Below, piece by piece: positions 1 through 11,100 of a stretch of DNA of 64,000 nt. The DNA is from Chondrus crispus (lineage: Eukaryota > Rhodophyta > Florideophyceae > Gigartinales > Gigartinaceae): the NCBI RefSeq assembly GCF_000350225.1, contig NW_005179065.1:67576-131575 (forward strand), given 5' to 3'. Each line of letters starts with the position of its first letter. Position 1 is the first letter of the stretch. The translations under genes and the position numbers were made by a program. The notes beneath the pieces are model-generated. The model did not search any database, was not told where the DNA came from, and was given only the letters and a program-made list of their open reading frames with translations.

Positions 1-2
1 AG

Positions 3-113
3 GAGGTCGTGCAGGACGATGGCACGGTCACCCGCCACTTTCAAGTAAAGCTAGGAGGTTTCATCTCTCCCCGGTGGACACACGAAGGAGACCTCCCCGA
101 AGCAGTCTTGTGA
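3..113 (+). CDS. C-terminal fragment of an unrecognised ORF entering from the left edge
   Basis: An open frame of 36 codons runs from the window edge to a TGA at 111-113. It reads like ordinary coding sequence (balanced composition, a motif GGFISPRW, an acidic tail ending DLPEAVL). The start lies outside the window. I do not recognise the family. A position just ahead of a transposon fragment suggests it may be the tail of another mobile element gene, but nothing visible proves this. Confidence 0.25.
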   Translation, partial: EVVQDDGTVTRHFQVKLGGFISPRWTHEGDLPEAVL

Positions 114-667
114 GCATGGGACACGTCGGACGCCGGCGCAAACAGGACTCTGGCATGTCAGCAACCCGGAGGCACACAAACAACAGAAAGAGTCGATGCC
201 TCTTTTTAAGCTCGGCACTCTTGGGCCCCTACTTCCTTGCCCGACAAGCAGAATTGATAATGGAAAATTAGGGAGGGATCGAATGTTGCGTACACGTGGC
301 AACGGGCCGGTAATTTGGGATCGGGCGGCATCTGTGGCTGGGCGAGGGGGATCATTACTGTGCACAAGGCAAGTGTCACCGAGGTGCTCGCATTGGAGAG
401 TATCGAATGGAAAGGGCGCGCACTGGAGGTGGTTCGGAGGACCAACGGAAGGCACGAAGGGAAAGCTGGAGGCCTGAGATAGTGCGCCGGAGGCATGGAG
501 GTGCGGTGGCGTCATGGAATGGGCAGCATAAAATTAGGACCCCTGCGGCGACGGAGAAGGAGGAGGGGACCTGGACGTCGAGTGGACTCTCGACGAGCGG
601 TGAACATCGGGTGGACTTCCGTATATTTGAGTGGACTGTTGGCGACCGCTTCAGATTCAGTAAACGT
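114..667. other. No gene recognised
   Basis: Several short overlapping open frames occur here on both strands, but none shows a recognisable motif. The stretch lies between the tail of the edge ORF and the start of recognisable Tc1 transposase similarity. Confidence 0.5.
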
Positions 668-1030
668 TTGGGTTGACAGTGCCCAAGAGACCCGGCACAA
701 CAGTAGTGTACTTGAGGAGGACGTGCTATCGTTTGCTGCTGAAACTTTTGGCGAAGACTGGACCTTTCAGCAAGATAGGGCATCTTTCCAGCGGTCAAAC
801 TACACTAAAAATTGGCTTACATCAAAGAATTTGAAGGTATCGGATTGGCCAGGGAAGTCAGCAGATCTCAACATAATTGAAAACGTCTGGGGTTTACTTG
901 CCCGGCGTGTGTATGGGAATGGACGTCAATTTGATAACCTAGAAGACCTTACTGACAAGATCATTGGCTGCTGAGGTTCTATTTGAGAACACTACCTGTA
1001 GTGCACTCGCATGCTTCCCAACTTTTCCTT
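668..1030 (+). pseudogene. Tc1/mariner transposase, C-terminal fragment (DD34E)
   Basis: The frame contains the second catalytic Asp in WTFQQDRASF and the catalytic Glu in ADLNIIENVWG. Exactly 34 residues lie between them, the DD34E spacing of Tc1-type DNA transposons. About 100 codons upstream of this block (first catalytic Asp, helix-turn-helix domains) are missing, so the copy is 5'-truncated. The frame stops at 972-974, and a shifted frame (FYLRTLP, about 980-1030) continues the family's C-terminal helix, so one frameshift is present. No terminal inverted repeats were found. A more complete member of the same superfamily lies at 51323-52888; the two differ in sequence, so this is not a recent copy of it. 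Confidence 0.75.
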
Positions 1031-1285
1031 CCCGGACAACTGTCCTAACGGCCGCATCCCAGGGGTAACCGTCTACAAATTGCCACGTATAACCGTGTCT
1101 CTATCTCCACGTGTACAGGATATCGAAATTTTCGAAATGAGACAATTTATTTAGAGACGCCTCGATGTCCCAAGTACTAAATCCATTTGGTCCATTTGGA
1201 CAATTACTCTTGTGGCAAGGGAGTACGTCTACATGCTATAATGCAATCACTGTGAACACTTTTGTCTATATATTTGTTCTGTTAT
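1031..1285. other. LINE 3' flank, boundary unclear
   Basis: No coding capacity. This should contain the 3' untranslated tail of the LINE to its right (minus strand). I see no poly-A or clear simple-repeat tail and no target site duplication, only a short doubled TCCATTTGG near 1181-1200. The LINE end therefore cannot be placed exactly. Confidence 0.35.
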
Positions 1286-4200
1286 CTATGATGATATTCG
1301 TCGCCTCTTGCGAGGCATTTTTCCAGCCGAGGATTCCACTACTCCATGTTCTTTCCCGATACTTACGAACTGCCTTAGCACTTCGATCGTGCGTTTTCGC
1401 AAACGATACGACCAAATCTTCGCACTCATGCCGGCCTGGAGTCTTCTTTTGCCCTCCTCGTATGCTGTACTACGGAGCACCTCTCTCAATACTTCACGCA
1501 GACTGGGAAATGCACCCGTGTAATAATTGATGCGACTGTCCCGTACTGCGGCGTCCTTCTCACGAAGAATCGGCAAAAGCCCCTTGTCAAGGACCGGTAT
1601 CTTTCGAACTCTTCGATTGCAGAGCTGGTTCAATATGATGTTTAGACCTCTCTCTGACAAGTCGGTAGGACTTGCAGGATGAGACCGGTATACTTGAAGG
1701 TTCGTTGGATCTGCTCGGGCCCTCAAGTCCTGTCGTAGAAGCGTAGCACGTTTCTTCAGTCTTCGAACCAGTCCTGCCAGACGAAGGCGAGCTCGCTGCA
1801 GCGAATTCGGAAGCTGAGCGATCTTCAAGCGTCGTGGCAGGCGCCCGCCGACGACAACTTGCGATGGATGCATTTTCTGTGGTTCCTTTTGGATGCATCC
1901 TAGAGCGTATTCTGCAGCACGGTGATGGAGCTTGTTGAGTGCTTCAACGAGTTCCCAGCATCCATTACCTGGAGTGCCGGATGTAGGTACGAGATGCATG
2001 GCATAGTCTGCCAGTGGATAACCATATGTGCGACAGATGTTGATAAGGTGGAAGCTCGAGAACGACTTGCGGTGGAAGCCGGCTGCACGCAGAACGTTAA
2101 TCCGTTTGCAGGCTGAGCGCGCTCGTTCAACGCTTTTCTGGACACCAACAGTGTCATGTTGAATTGTCACACCTAGGTATGTAGCCGCGGCAGTCACCTC
2201 GATGTGAGATCCAGCGAGCTCGTACGAACTTGCTGCGATACTGGTGTCTGGTTCCAAGACATGACACGTCGGTATGCTCCAAGTCATCCCTTGCTCTGAT
2301 GCCCATGACTTGGACCAGTCAAGTAGAACTTGCAGCCCCGCGGCCGAGGTTGCTTGGAGCTTGACGTCATCTGCAAACACTCCGACATCACCGTCAACCG
2401 CTGCGTCAGTGGTTTGCAGGAATTGAATCGAGTCCTCAATGGAAGCAGGAAAAATATCCATGTACACGTTGTAAAGCTCTGGACTGGGCGAGCACCCTTG
2501 TGGGACTCCTCGAGAGATAGTGGCGGTAGTTCTGGATGGATCATTTTTCGGGCAGATCGTCATCGGCAGAAGCTGAAGCGCAATCTGGTTTGCCGTTTGT
2601 TTCGAGAGGCAAGTGCGGACACGCTGCATGAGTAGATCTCTAGGTACTGACCCGTAAGCGTCTTTCAAGTCTAGTACGGCAGTGTAGCGGAGCTCAGCTT
2701 TAAGGTTGGCACCATGCCGGACAATGGCAGTCTCAGTTCCTGTAGGCTCCTGAAATCCAATCTGAGCTCCATGAAACTTGTATTCTTTTCTGATCGAAGC
2801 ACCGATCGACTTTGAGATCATTTGACGTGCATGAGAAAGCAAGGAAATGGGGTGGTAGTTTGCAGGGGTCGACTTTCTTCCTTTCTTGTACAGCGGAACA
2901 ACGACCGCCGTGCTCCAATCACTGAGTAAGTGCTGCAGCTGGCTGCATTTCATCCAAAAGGATACCAGCACTTTAGAGAACTGTATCGGGGCGAGTTTGA
3001 ACGCCTCGGAGAACAGCTCGTCAATTCCGGTCGCCTTGCGGCGTGGTGCTCGCCTTGTGCGACTCGGCTGCAAAGCTCCCGAGTCTGGGCAAATGCCACA
3101 ATACCTGGTTGATATCCTGTTCCAGTTGGCGTATCCAGATGTCTAGTGAACTCTACGGGGTCAAGCACGGAATCAACCGAGGCGTTTGTCGAACCGGCGT
3201 CCGTGTGAGATTTTTTTAGGATCGACTTGATGCGCTTCGGAGCATCTCGAGGCGTTGAGCTGGCCATACACTGCACTGTTGTTTGAGCTAACCGCTTTTT
3301 GGAACAGCGCACTGTTCGCCTGATACGCTTGTCAAGCTTGCTATACTGGTTCCAGTCAACAGGTGAAGCAGTTGCTCTGGAGCGGCGATATTTCTTGCTT
3401 CGTTCACGCTTCAAGTACTCTAGGTATTCATCCCAGAAATTTTTGAAGTGCCTGGGACGGGGCTTACGGGCGCGCTCCGATGGAGCCAGAACAGTGTTCT
3501 TGAACTGCCAGTACATGCTCTCAAGGTCCGCTGTGGTACGACAATATTTTATCTGCTCAACGAAACATGGTAGCTTCTGCTTGTAAAGCGATTTAGCGGC
3601 CCGGGTATACGCTGAATTCTCTCTTTGTCTTTGTGGAATCGCAGGCACGATCAACCTGGGCTCTGCTATGGCATCTAAAGTGCAACTCATTGGCTCATGA
3701 TCACTTACGCCATCCCATTCGCCGTGCATCACGGCGGCCTCACTCGACTCAAGAGAACGCGCGAGGATGAGGTCCACTGTACTCGAGCCACGATGGCCTG
3801 AGAATGTTGGTTCTGAAGGGGCATGAGTGACCCAGCGATTTCTCTTTTCCCAAGCTACGAGCCATCGGCCATGGCTGTTCGAAGTTCTATCCCAGGTGCG
3901 ATGACGGGCATTGTTCACCCATAATGACTGCTTTGCCACGGCAAGTTTTGTGTGCAGTATTCATGCACTCCAAGAAGATCTCCTTCGGCACCACATGTGC
4001 CAAGTATAACGAGACGACTTTAGGTTGCGCGACAGACAGTGCTAGAAGCTGGTACTTTTCTGTGGCCACTTTTCAAAACAGTGAGTATCGCATGCGGGGA
4101 TGGATCTTGAGTGCAACTCCGCCTTGGCCACGCTAGCCACGGTGGGACTGTGTGACTGACACTGATTCATCGAAGAGGTTCGGTTGTAGGATATCCTGAG

Positions 4201-4336
4201 ACCGAATCCACGTCTCGCATACACTTAGAATGTGCACAAGAGTTGAGAGCTGGGAAACCTCATACTCCTTGCCGCGGACGCCATGAGCGTTGTACGTCGC
4301 GACCTTAAGTCTATCTAATGGCATGGAGCCGATCAT
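1286..4336 (-). pseudogene. LINE ORF2: AP endonuclease plus reverse transcriptase
   Basis: The ORF opens at ATG 4336 with LKVATYNAHGVRGKEYE, the N-terminus of an exonuclease/endonuclease/phosphatase fold. The endonuclease continues with GGVALKIHP and ARHRTWDRTS and ends with STVDLIL and SDHEPMSC, the conserved C-terminal Asp-His block. The reverse transcriptase follows: WSTAVVVPLYKKGRK, YHPISLLS, AVLDLKDAYGSVPR, GVPQGCSPSP, and the catalytic VGVFADDVKL. A C-terminal domain of about 250 residues follows, with no recognised RNase H. Damage: in-frame stops at about 4132 and 4076 in the endonuclease, a frameshift near 3900-3940 and another near 3060 between the linker and the reverse transcriptase. 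The reverse transcriptase part (3073-1286) is still a single open frame. Confidence 0.85.
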
Positions 4337-5316
4337 TGCGAGGGTGGCGGCTGGCGCGCCTGTTGCGATTCAACTTCCATTTCTTGGGGGCTTGTGTGAT
4401 AATCGTCGGAGTCCTCCAGACGATCGCTACCTGCATCTGATGATCGCAGTCGTTTCTTTCTGATCTGCGGTCCGGTTGGGGAGACTTCTTGAGACTCTTC
4501 AACGTACGAATCAATATCAATGGCCTCTTCCTCAACGTCGACGTTAGCCCCTTCCATGGAGGTGTCGGAGGTTGCGCTCTTCTTGGCGCTGTACTTGAAC
4601 CCTACAGAGGATTCGGTGGTGCCGGTACTCTTCCCTCCGGGGACATGGTTGGGTGGGACTTGGACATCTATTTCTGGTTCCTGGGACTCGGTATTCATAT
4701 GCTCCAGAAGCGACTCAGCGTGAGCAACTTTGACAGAATACCAAGCCTTTGCAGCTGCATTTGATGAAGTGGCGATCAGACGAACAAGATGAGTCTGTGC
4801 CTTCTCAACGTTTGCACGATGGCGGGCACGATTTTCAGTTTCGGGCGTCTTCTTCATGTTGTCACTAAACATATCAAAGTTCTGGACCTCGGCAGCCCCT
4901 AGCAGTTTCATTTTGACAGTCAACTGTGCGACGTTGCTCTGGTCACAAACAATCTCGAGCACGGACTGCCCAATGAAGGACAAGCCCAAAAGTGCCCACG
5001 GCGGAAGCTGCATGTTTCGAAGTGCTTTGCGTACCACCCCTAGTTGCACACGTCTGATGTTGCGGAAGTATACAGCTGTTGGACGGGGCTTTGGACGATA
5101 AATAACATCTTTCAGCATGTCTCGGCTTTGGCGGATGCGGTCCTGTACGGTCGTGTAAACATCCGCAAGTCTAGGGCGGTTTGCCCTGGCAATCTCAGCC
5201 CATGACTTCTTGGATCGCTCAGTTCGCTGCCCACTGGTAGCAGGCGGTGCGTTCTTAGAGGGATGAGGAGAATCCCCAGGGTTCCTAGAAGTGTCAGATG
5301 CGAGCGCCTTTTTCAT
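4333..5316 (-). CDS. LINE ORF1-type protein, 327 aa
   Basis: An uninterrupted frame starts at ATG 5316, within the ATGA shared with the upstream ORF, and ends at TGA 4333-4335, within an ATGA shared with the endonuclease ORF. The N-terminal half is basic (SKKSWAEIARANRPRLADV). The middle (RPTAVYFRNIRRVQLGVVRK through VLEIVCDQS) looks like an alpha/beta nucleic-acid binding fold of the kind found in LINE ORF1 proteins. The C-terminus is acidic, rich in Ser and Glu, and contains a KKRLR stretch. No CCHC knuckle is visible. It probably binds element RNA; this is inferred from position rather than sequence identity. Confidence 0.6.
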   Translation of the reverse strand: MKKALASDTSRNPGDSPHPSKNAPPATSGQRTERSKKSWAEIARANRPRLADVYTTVQDRIRQSRDMLKDVIYRPKPRPTAVYFRNIRRVQLGVVRKALRNMQLPPWALLGLSFIGQSVLEIVCDQSNVAQLTVKMKLLGAAEVQNFDMFSDNMKKTPETENRARHRANVEKAQTHLVRLIATSSNAAAKAWYSVKVAHAESLLEHMNTESQEPEIDVQVPPNHVPGGKSTGTTESSVGFKYSAKKSATSDTSMEGANVDVEEEAIDIDSYVEESQEVSPTGPQIRKKRLRSSDAGSDRLEDSDDYHTSPQEMEVESQQARQPPPSQ

Positions 5317-5763
5317 GTCACCATCGCTGGTAACCTTTGTTGCCGTGCTTTTAGCGACGGGCGTGCGACGGGCGTCTTTTCCTCAGAGACATTCGGGGAG
5401 CGCTTTGCATCTCGCTCGAGTTCTTTGATGCGTTCATTGGATCGTGCCAACTCACACACCAGGCTTTTCTGAGCTCGGCGAAGCTCGTTCAGAATCTGCA
5501 TCATTTTCTGCCACTGGAAGCGCGGAATGGAGATTATTTCCGACTCGGAAGTAGTGGCATGGTCAGTGGCTATCCATCTTCTCGGCAGGAGCGGAGTCGA
5601 TGTGGAGGGCGGCCTTAACGTCTGCAATCATCTCAGCATCCGTCATGCAATGGGGCCGAACATGCCCGTTTGAGCCACTGTTCTTATCTGGATCGTTGGT
5701 CGCTGAGTGCGGCTCCACAGACTGTATGGCATGGGGGGCAGTAAGCGAGGCCTGTGGGGCCAT
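5313..5763 (-). pseudogene. LINE leader ORF with coiled coil
   Basis: Two overlapping frames cover this stretch. The upstream one begins at an ATG at 5763 and includes MTDAEMIADVKAALHID. The downstream one (5627-5313) carries a basic, heptad-like segment around LNELRRAQKSLVCELARS that should form a coiled coil. A frameshift near 5590 probably separates two halves of one ORF. The downstream frame ends in TGA at 5313-5315, overlapping the ATG of the next ORF as ATGA. Coiled-coil segments are common in LINE ORF1 proteins, where they mediate multimerisation on RNA. The assignment rests on position and composition, not on a recognised domain. Confidence 0.5.
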
Positions 5764-6717
5764 ATCATGTGGATATCATACCTCACACCCGGGGGGCTTC
5801 CTCAGCATGCTCGGCAACGATGTGTCTTAGTCCCTGAATAAACATAACCCATGCTTCACACTTTTCCGAAACAACTCCCCCGCAGCCTCACTACCAATAA
5901 AGTAGTGATTGCGGCCAGGAGAAAGGTGCAGGACAACCGAAAAGGTATTGGGAAGGGATTGTTGCGGCGAAATGTAGGAAGGGAAGTTGTGACAACGGAC
6001 GCCATGGCGACGTATGAGATAGAAATGAGGGCGGTAGGAGGATTGAAGAAGGGCTCCGAAGCAGCTGCGAGCTGGATGTGCATGAAAAGACAGGGGGAAG
6101 GAAACGAGGGAAGTCTCTTTCCTAGCAGACCTGGCAGCTGCGAAGTCCCAGGTTAAAGCAAGCATATCTGAACGTGATGGCGAGGGTACCATCGATGCAG
6201 TAACTTTGGAGGTTCACAATGATGTTCGTGTGTGGGGAGTGTGGGAGGGCCCTATGGGACTACGCACGGCGAAGAGCGCGAATGCGGCCAAGTGGGCGAA
6301 AGGTGGAGAGCACTGGTTCTGATCCGGCAACTTTAGTGGTCCAAAATGGCAGACGGGTGGAAGGAAGGAGCTCTCTTGGCTCTGTATGCCCAGACATGTA
6401 AGCACGTTAAACAGATTTCCGAACGAGAGATGACACGCTTGACAAGCCATTTGGACGAAATTTGCAAATATAATATCTAACTTATATATTACTTCATGCA
6501 TTTACCATATAGTATTACATTAATAGTAATAATGTAAACAGTGCATTAATGCAATAATACATACAGGAAATTAATCTAATAATACATATAAATGTATGTC
6601 CATCCTGTATATACCGCCATATTAAGTCACTTGAGGCTGAGAAGCTTCATTCTGGGAGATAAGCAACCACTAAAGCGTTAATTTATGAAGTTAATTTGGA
6701 CTTAATAGGCACAAACC
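5764..6717. other. No gene recognised; AT-rich in its second half
   Basis: Short open frames on both strands (the longest about 120 codons) have no motifs. From about 6470 to 6700 the sequence is strongly AT-rich with many ATA/TAT steps. The 5' untranslated region of the LINE may occupy the first part, but its boundary cannot be set. Confidence 0.45.
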
Positions 6718-6805
6718 TGTACTGTAGATGTACTGTAGATGTACTGTAGATGTACTGTATATGTACTGTACATGTACTGCAGATGTACTGTACATGTACT
6801 GTACA
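6718..6805. repeat. Minisatellite, eight copies of an 11-bp unit (TGTACTGTAGA)
   Basis: The unit TGTACTGTAGA is repeated head to tail eight times. The first three units are identical and later ones vary at positions 9-10. The core TGTACTGTA also appears scattered in several LTRs of this window. There are no spacers between units, so this is a simple minisatellite. Confidence 0.9.
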
Positions 6806-7112
6806 TGCCCCTGGAGTGCGCTCTGGTTACCTCCAGAATGTTCTATACATCGCTGAACAGCCCAACACGTGTGCTGAACTGTTACGTGTGGAAGTGATCA
6901 TATGGGTGCTGCGATATTCTATTACACTTTGATGTCGTCACGAAATTCTATTGGGTGATCTAGATGGTTTAGAACGAATCAGAGGTTTCCAGACATAAAC
7001 CTCCGTATTCAGTACAATTTGGCGTCGTCCAAAAGTTTATTTATATAAGCATTGGCAATCGACCAAAGGTTAGAAGAAAGATAGACATCAAATCTCTCAG
7101 ACCTCTCAAGGG
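6806..7112. other. No gene recognised
   Basis: No open frame of note. The right edge is the GTGAA target duplication (7113-7117) of the copia element that starts at 7118. Confidence 0.5.
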
Positions 7113-7117
7113 GTGAA

Positions 7118-7380
7118 TGTGAATCCTGTGGGTGGCATGACCTTAATGCAACAGTATGACTACATCTACACGCAATCTGCGCGTGTAGTGAGAACAATAC
7201 ACTACATTTTTAGTATATAAGGCCTGCTGGTTTTCGATTAGCGAGGGTCGGCAGAAGTTTTTATGTAAGAACAAAACAGGCAGTACCCTATTGAGTTGTC
7301 CGCAACGCGGGTACAGTTAAGTATCTGCCGGCCGTCGGCAGATTTTCTACAGGACCCTGTTCCAAGTGGCGATTTCCACA
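7118..7380 (+). repeat. 5' LTR of the plus-strand copia element
   Basis: 263 bp, begins TGTGAATCC and ends TTTCCACA. It is preceded by GTGAA, which recurs after the 3' LTR. It contains an internal inverted pair around CGGCCGTCGGCAG and a TATA-like TAGTATATAAGG near 7213-7224, a plausible promoter for the element. Confidence 0.93.
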
Positions 7381-7549
7381 TTCAAGAATTAAAATGTCGT
7401 CCTGCGAACAGAAATACCCTAACTGCGATCTTCCGTTTTTCTTTGGTTTAACGTTCGCCGTTCTTACCTCTCTGCTTTACGTCCGCTCCTCACTGGCTGC
7501 AGCATTTCCCTTTTTGCAACCCGTGCCCTCTGTGTGTGGCTGCTCTATC

Positions 7550-8110
7550 GGTTACGTACTGCCGCTGCGCCGCCCTCGCGCTGCCGCCACCTTACTGCCG
7601 CCTCGCTGCCCTCGTGCCATCGACGCCGTATTGCTGCCGCACCGAACTCGCGGCGCCGCCGCCACATTGCAACCAGACCGCCTTCGCCGCGACGCCCCCG
7701 TACTTCCACCGCATCGCCACCGCACAGCTACCGTACTGCCGCCACGCCGCCTTCGCACCGCCTCTGCCGAATTGTCGCCGCTGTGTCGTCGCCCTTCTGC
7801 TTTCCCGAAGCACCCGCGCTGCCGCTGTGCCGCCGCCTCCCTGCTGTGCTTGCCGCCACGCGGCCGCTCACACACCAACACCTGAGGGCCGCTGTGCTCA
7901 CAATGGGCCGTCTTCTCCCCGCCGCGACACCGCCGCGTCAAGGCCGCCGTGCTGGCACACCGAACCCTCGGCCCTGGCACTCCGCTTGCCTCCGAGCCAC
8001 CGCCAACACACCATCACTCCGAAGCCGCCGCTGAGGCGCCGCCGATCAGTCGTCGATCTTTTGCTCGCTGAAGCCTGGCAGGCGCAACACCCCAGACTGC
8101 CACTGTGCTG
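7550..8110 (+). repeat. GCC/CGC-rich trinucleotide-biased tract in the copia leader
   Basis: About 560 bp is dominated by CGCC, GCCGC and CACCG triplets. All three plus-strand frames stay open for 150-250 codons at once, encoding Arg/Pro/Ala-rich strings. This is the signature of a compositional repeat rather than of a gene. It lies between the 5' LTR and gag. The related element at 20935-35276 has no such tract in its leader, so it was acquired or expanded in this copy or its sublineage. Confidence 0.7.
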
Positions 8111-11100
8111 CCGCCGCTTCGCAAGAAAAATCACCGCCACCGCAGGGCTGAAACACATCTGTGGTTATGTTGAAGCGCGCCACCGACGTCGCTCTTTCGC
8201 ACACATATCCCGTGCCGTTCGTGCATTGAATTTCGCGGAAGCACCTGAGCATGTGAGTGATATACCCGGGCGGCCTGAACAGTAGCTAACGGGCAGGTGG
8301 ATAAATCCGAATACTAACGACAAGATTAGTAGACGATTCCCGGCCCTGAGAGCACTCGCCGGGGAGGCATCTTGAACCAAAAGGGAGGAAGCGGCAGTGG
8401 GTCCCCGCCGGTTCACTGCTTCAGCAGTGGGCGGATAACCGTGTTGGTCGAAAGGCCTAGTGATCACACGGCGACCGAACTGGACGGGGTGTTGTACCGA
8501 CGGGGAAAGGTTTCAGAAACTAATCAAGTCGCGTCGCGCAAGATTCCTGCAAGGGAGTAGACAGACTACAAAGCCAGTGTGTCGGCTGCTGTGGACCTCC
8601 CGAAAGGATCGTCGCGCCCGCTCCTTGAACGCCGGAGTCGGTAGACAGTTGAAGCCCTTTTCGACCCGGACGGTCTTCGGGTGTCGAAGGTCAGACCTTC
8701 CCATCGGGGGACGGTACTCCTTCAAGGATTCTCCCTGTAGACAACATGGCGCCAAGGGTCGGAGTACCCTTTCAAGTTAGAAAGCTACCAAGTAATCAAC
8801 GCCCCGCACGGGCTCGATGCTTCAAACGTCGGAGCAGGCTTCGCATGCAGCGACGCCGTCAGATTCTGCACAACATTCAAAGCCGCGATTCATGCCCCAT
8901 GTCAATGTTGCTGACCTGAACGACAAACAAAAAGGGTTTGTCGCCTCTATCCGTCACTTAGAGGCTGCAAATGTGACACATGGAGATTTTCTGCTACGCA
9001 CGCTTGCAGATCTGTTTCCCCCGTCCGATCTCTTCTCCAAGGAATTTTTCGAGCTTCTGGTCATCTACACCGAGTTGCGCAACTTCCTCGATGCGCGTGG
9101 AGCAAATATGCAGCAGCACTCATCACACCGCATCATGATGACATTAGCTCACAATGTGTACGAGAAGCAGGAAGATCGGCAGGCTGCTATTGAAATTGTC
9201 TCAGAAATAGCTTGTGCAGGTCGACGAATCAGGGCCTGATCTCTCTCAGACAGAAAACAGTCGTCGTGCTAGCTCACAGGCTCCAGTCGTCCCTACTTCC
9301 GCCGCCAGCGCTCGCAACCGGGTCGCACACAATGTTGCCATGCGTCTCAGGAACAAGGACAAAACATTTAGTGGCGCTCTAAGTGAGTCTTGGATGGAGT
9401 TTGTCGACGAATACATCCAAGTTTTGTCGCGAGTATGCTCTATCTTAGACGCAGAAGCTCCAGTACATGCACAATTTGTTGTCTGGAGACGCAAAGCGGT
9501 TCTACCTTGACCGTGTCGATGGCTACGCCTCATCCTACCAGCAAGCTATAGACCTCATCGAGAAGGACTAAAACTCTCCAGTGCCACAAGCTCCAGTGAA
9601 GAACTATTCGAACAATCTTCGGATCTCGACTTTCACTGCTGAAGGACTAGACGATTCCGCTGCACTGTCCAAGATATACAAGGTCATCACCAAACTGTCG
9701 AGACAAGGGCCAATTTCTCATCGCGGCGACGCTCACAAGGTGGAGTTCCTTCATAACGCAGTCGTCGGGTTTAGGTGGTCTCATGAACCGCTGAGCAGAG
9801 TGGCAACTCACAGCATAACGTTATAACAGCTATATGGATAACTCGAAGCAGCCTTGCATCTTCAAGGAGAAGCAAAACGAGCCACGTTAAGAGATGCTAT
9901 GACAAATACAAAGGAACTACGTTATGAAGACGATGTCCCGGGAATCCTATATGCCGGTCAGACACGGTATGCGCAGCACCCGTCCCAAAATTGTTTTTCC
10001 GCGGTGCCCGAAGAACGAGTATGACTTCCCGAAGCTCAAGGGCCCCTAGGCAGAGGCCTAGCTTTGACGGGCTTAGCATTCAAGGATGATTCAATTGCGA
10101 CGACAAGTCGCATACCATTCGTGACTGTCCCCAACCGATCAATGCGGCTAAATCTGCCGCGAACAAACTCGGCTACTTTCCAAAGAGGAAGAACATGGGG
10201 GATCGAGCAGCACATTTAGTTCTTGCCCATCTGTGCCAGCGAGTAGACGTCTCCGTCTGGTCCGTGGCACAGAAAGGCGATGAGGAAGAAGACGTTTCGG
10301 AAGAGGAAACTGATCGACAGATATTTGAGTGCACCTGAGGGAATCCAATGAGCACGAGGTCAACTTTTCTTCACAACGTGAGGTCCAGATCGATGAAAGG
10401 GGAACTACTAAATACCCATCCCAGCGCCTAAGTCCTCAAGAGGAAGACGAAGATGCTTTTGTCTTTGTGGTGTAGGAAAGAGAGGAAGCTTCAATACTAA
10501 AGTGCGAACACAGATCTGGCGGTATCGCGCCGGTAGAATTCCTAGGTACATGCATTGATACAGGAGCTCAAAAATCGGTTATTGGTAAGCAATAAGCCCT
10601 GGCGTACTTCAGTTACATTGGAGAGGAGTTCGAACCAACTACGTCAAATCGCCCTACCAGGTCAAGTTTGGTAATCGTCAACACGTGGGTCTTGGTCTTG
10701 TTCAGATAAGAATACCCATCAACGAGAGACACTTTCTGTGCCCTTGCATCGAAGTGGTAGACGTGGATGTCTCGCTCCTTCTGGTCTTAGACTTTTTAGA
10801 CGAGTATAAGATGAATTTCGATACAGCCAACGATATGCTCGAGTCAAAGAGTGACATTTGGTCATTGCCTCTCACGAGAAAGTTAGGACATCTCTACCTG
10901 GAATGGGACTACGAAACCCTTTTCACGTCAGAAGAACTACGAAAGCTACACAAGCATTTCTTTCATCGGGAATCTCGGCGACTCTACTCCATGCTGAAGC
11001 GAGCTGACAACTCTAAAACGACTCCCTCCGATCTCAAGGAATTGGAGAGGAGCGCATCGGAATGCAACGTCTGCCAAAGAAACATGGCTGCTCCTAGTCG

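Larger units (their letters stand above)
1286..5763 (-). mobile_element. Non-LTR retrotransposon (LINE) with APE endonuclease and reverse transcriptase, decayed
   Basis: In minus-strand order the element has a leader ORF, an ORF1 and an ORF2 with an apurinic-type endonuclease followed by reverse transcriptase. This order is typical of LINEs of the L1/Jockey/R1 broad type. The ORFs are joined by ATGA overlaps at 5313-5316 and 4333-4336, which suggests stop-restart translation. Breaks visible in ORF2 are two in-frame stops in the endonuclease, a frameshift near 3900-3940 and another near 3060. The first ORF also changes frame near 5590. The element is therefore inactive. The 5' boundary is taken at the first ATG; untranslated ends are not resolved. 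Confidence 0.85.

Noticed and set aside
6718-6805. Possible CRISPR-like array
   Set aside because: Units are directly adjacent with no spacers, and the sequence is eukaryotic.
7394-8285. Three overlapping plus-strand frames of 163, 166 and 249 codons
   Set aside because: All are by-products of the GCC-rich tract in the copia leader; simultaneous openness of all frames argues against a gene.
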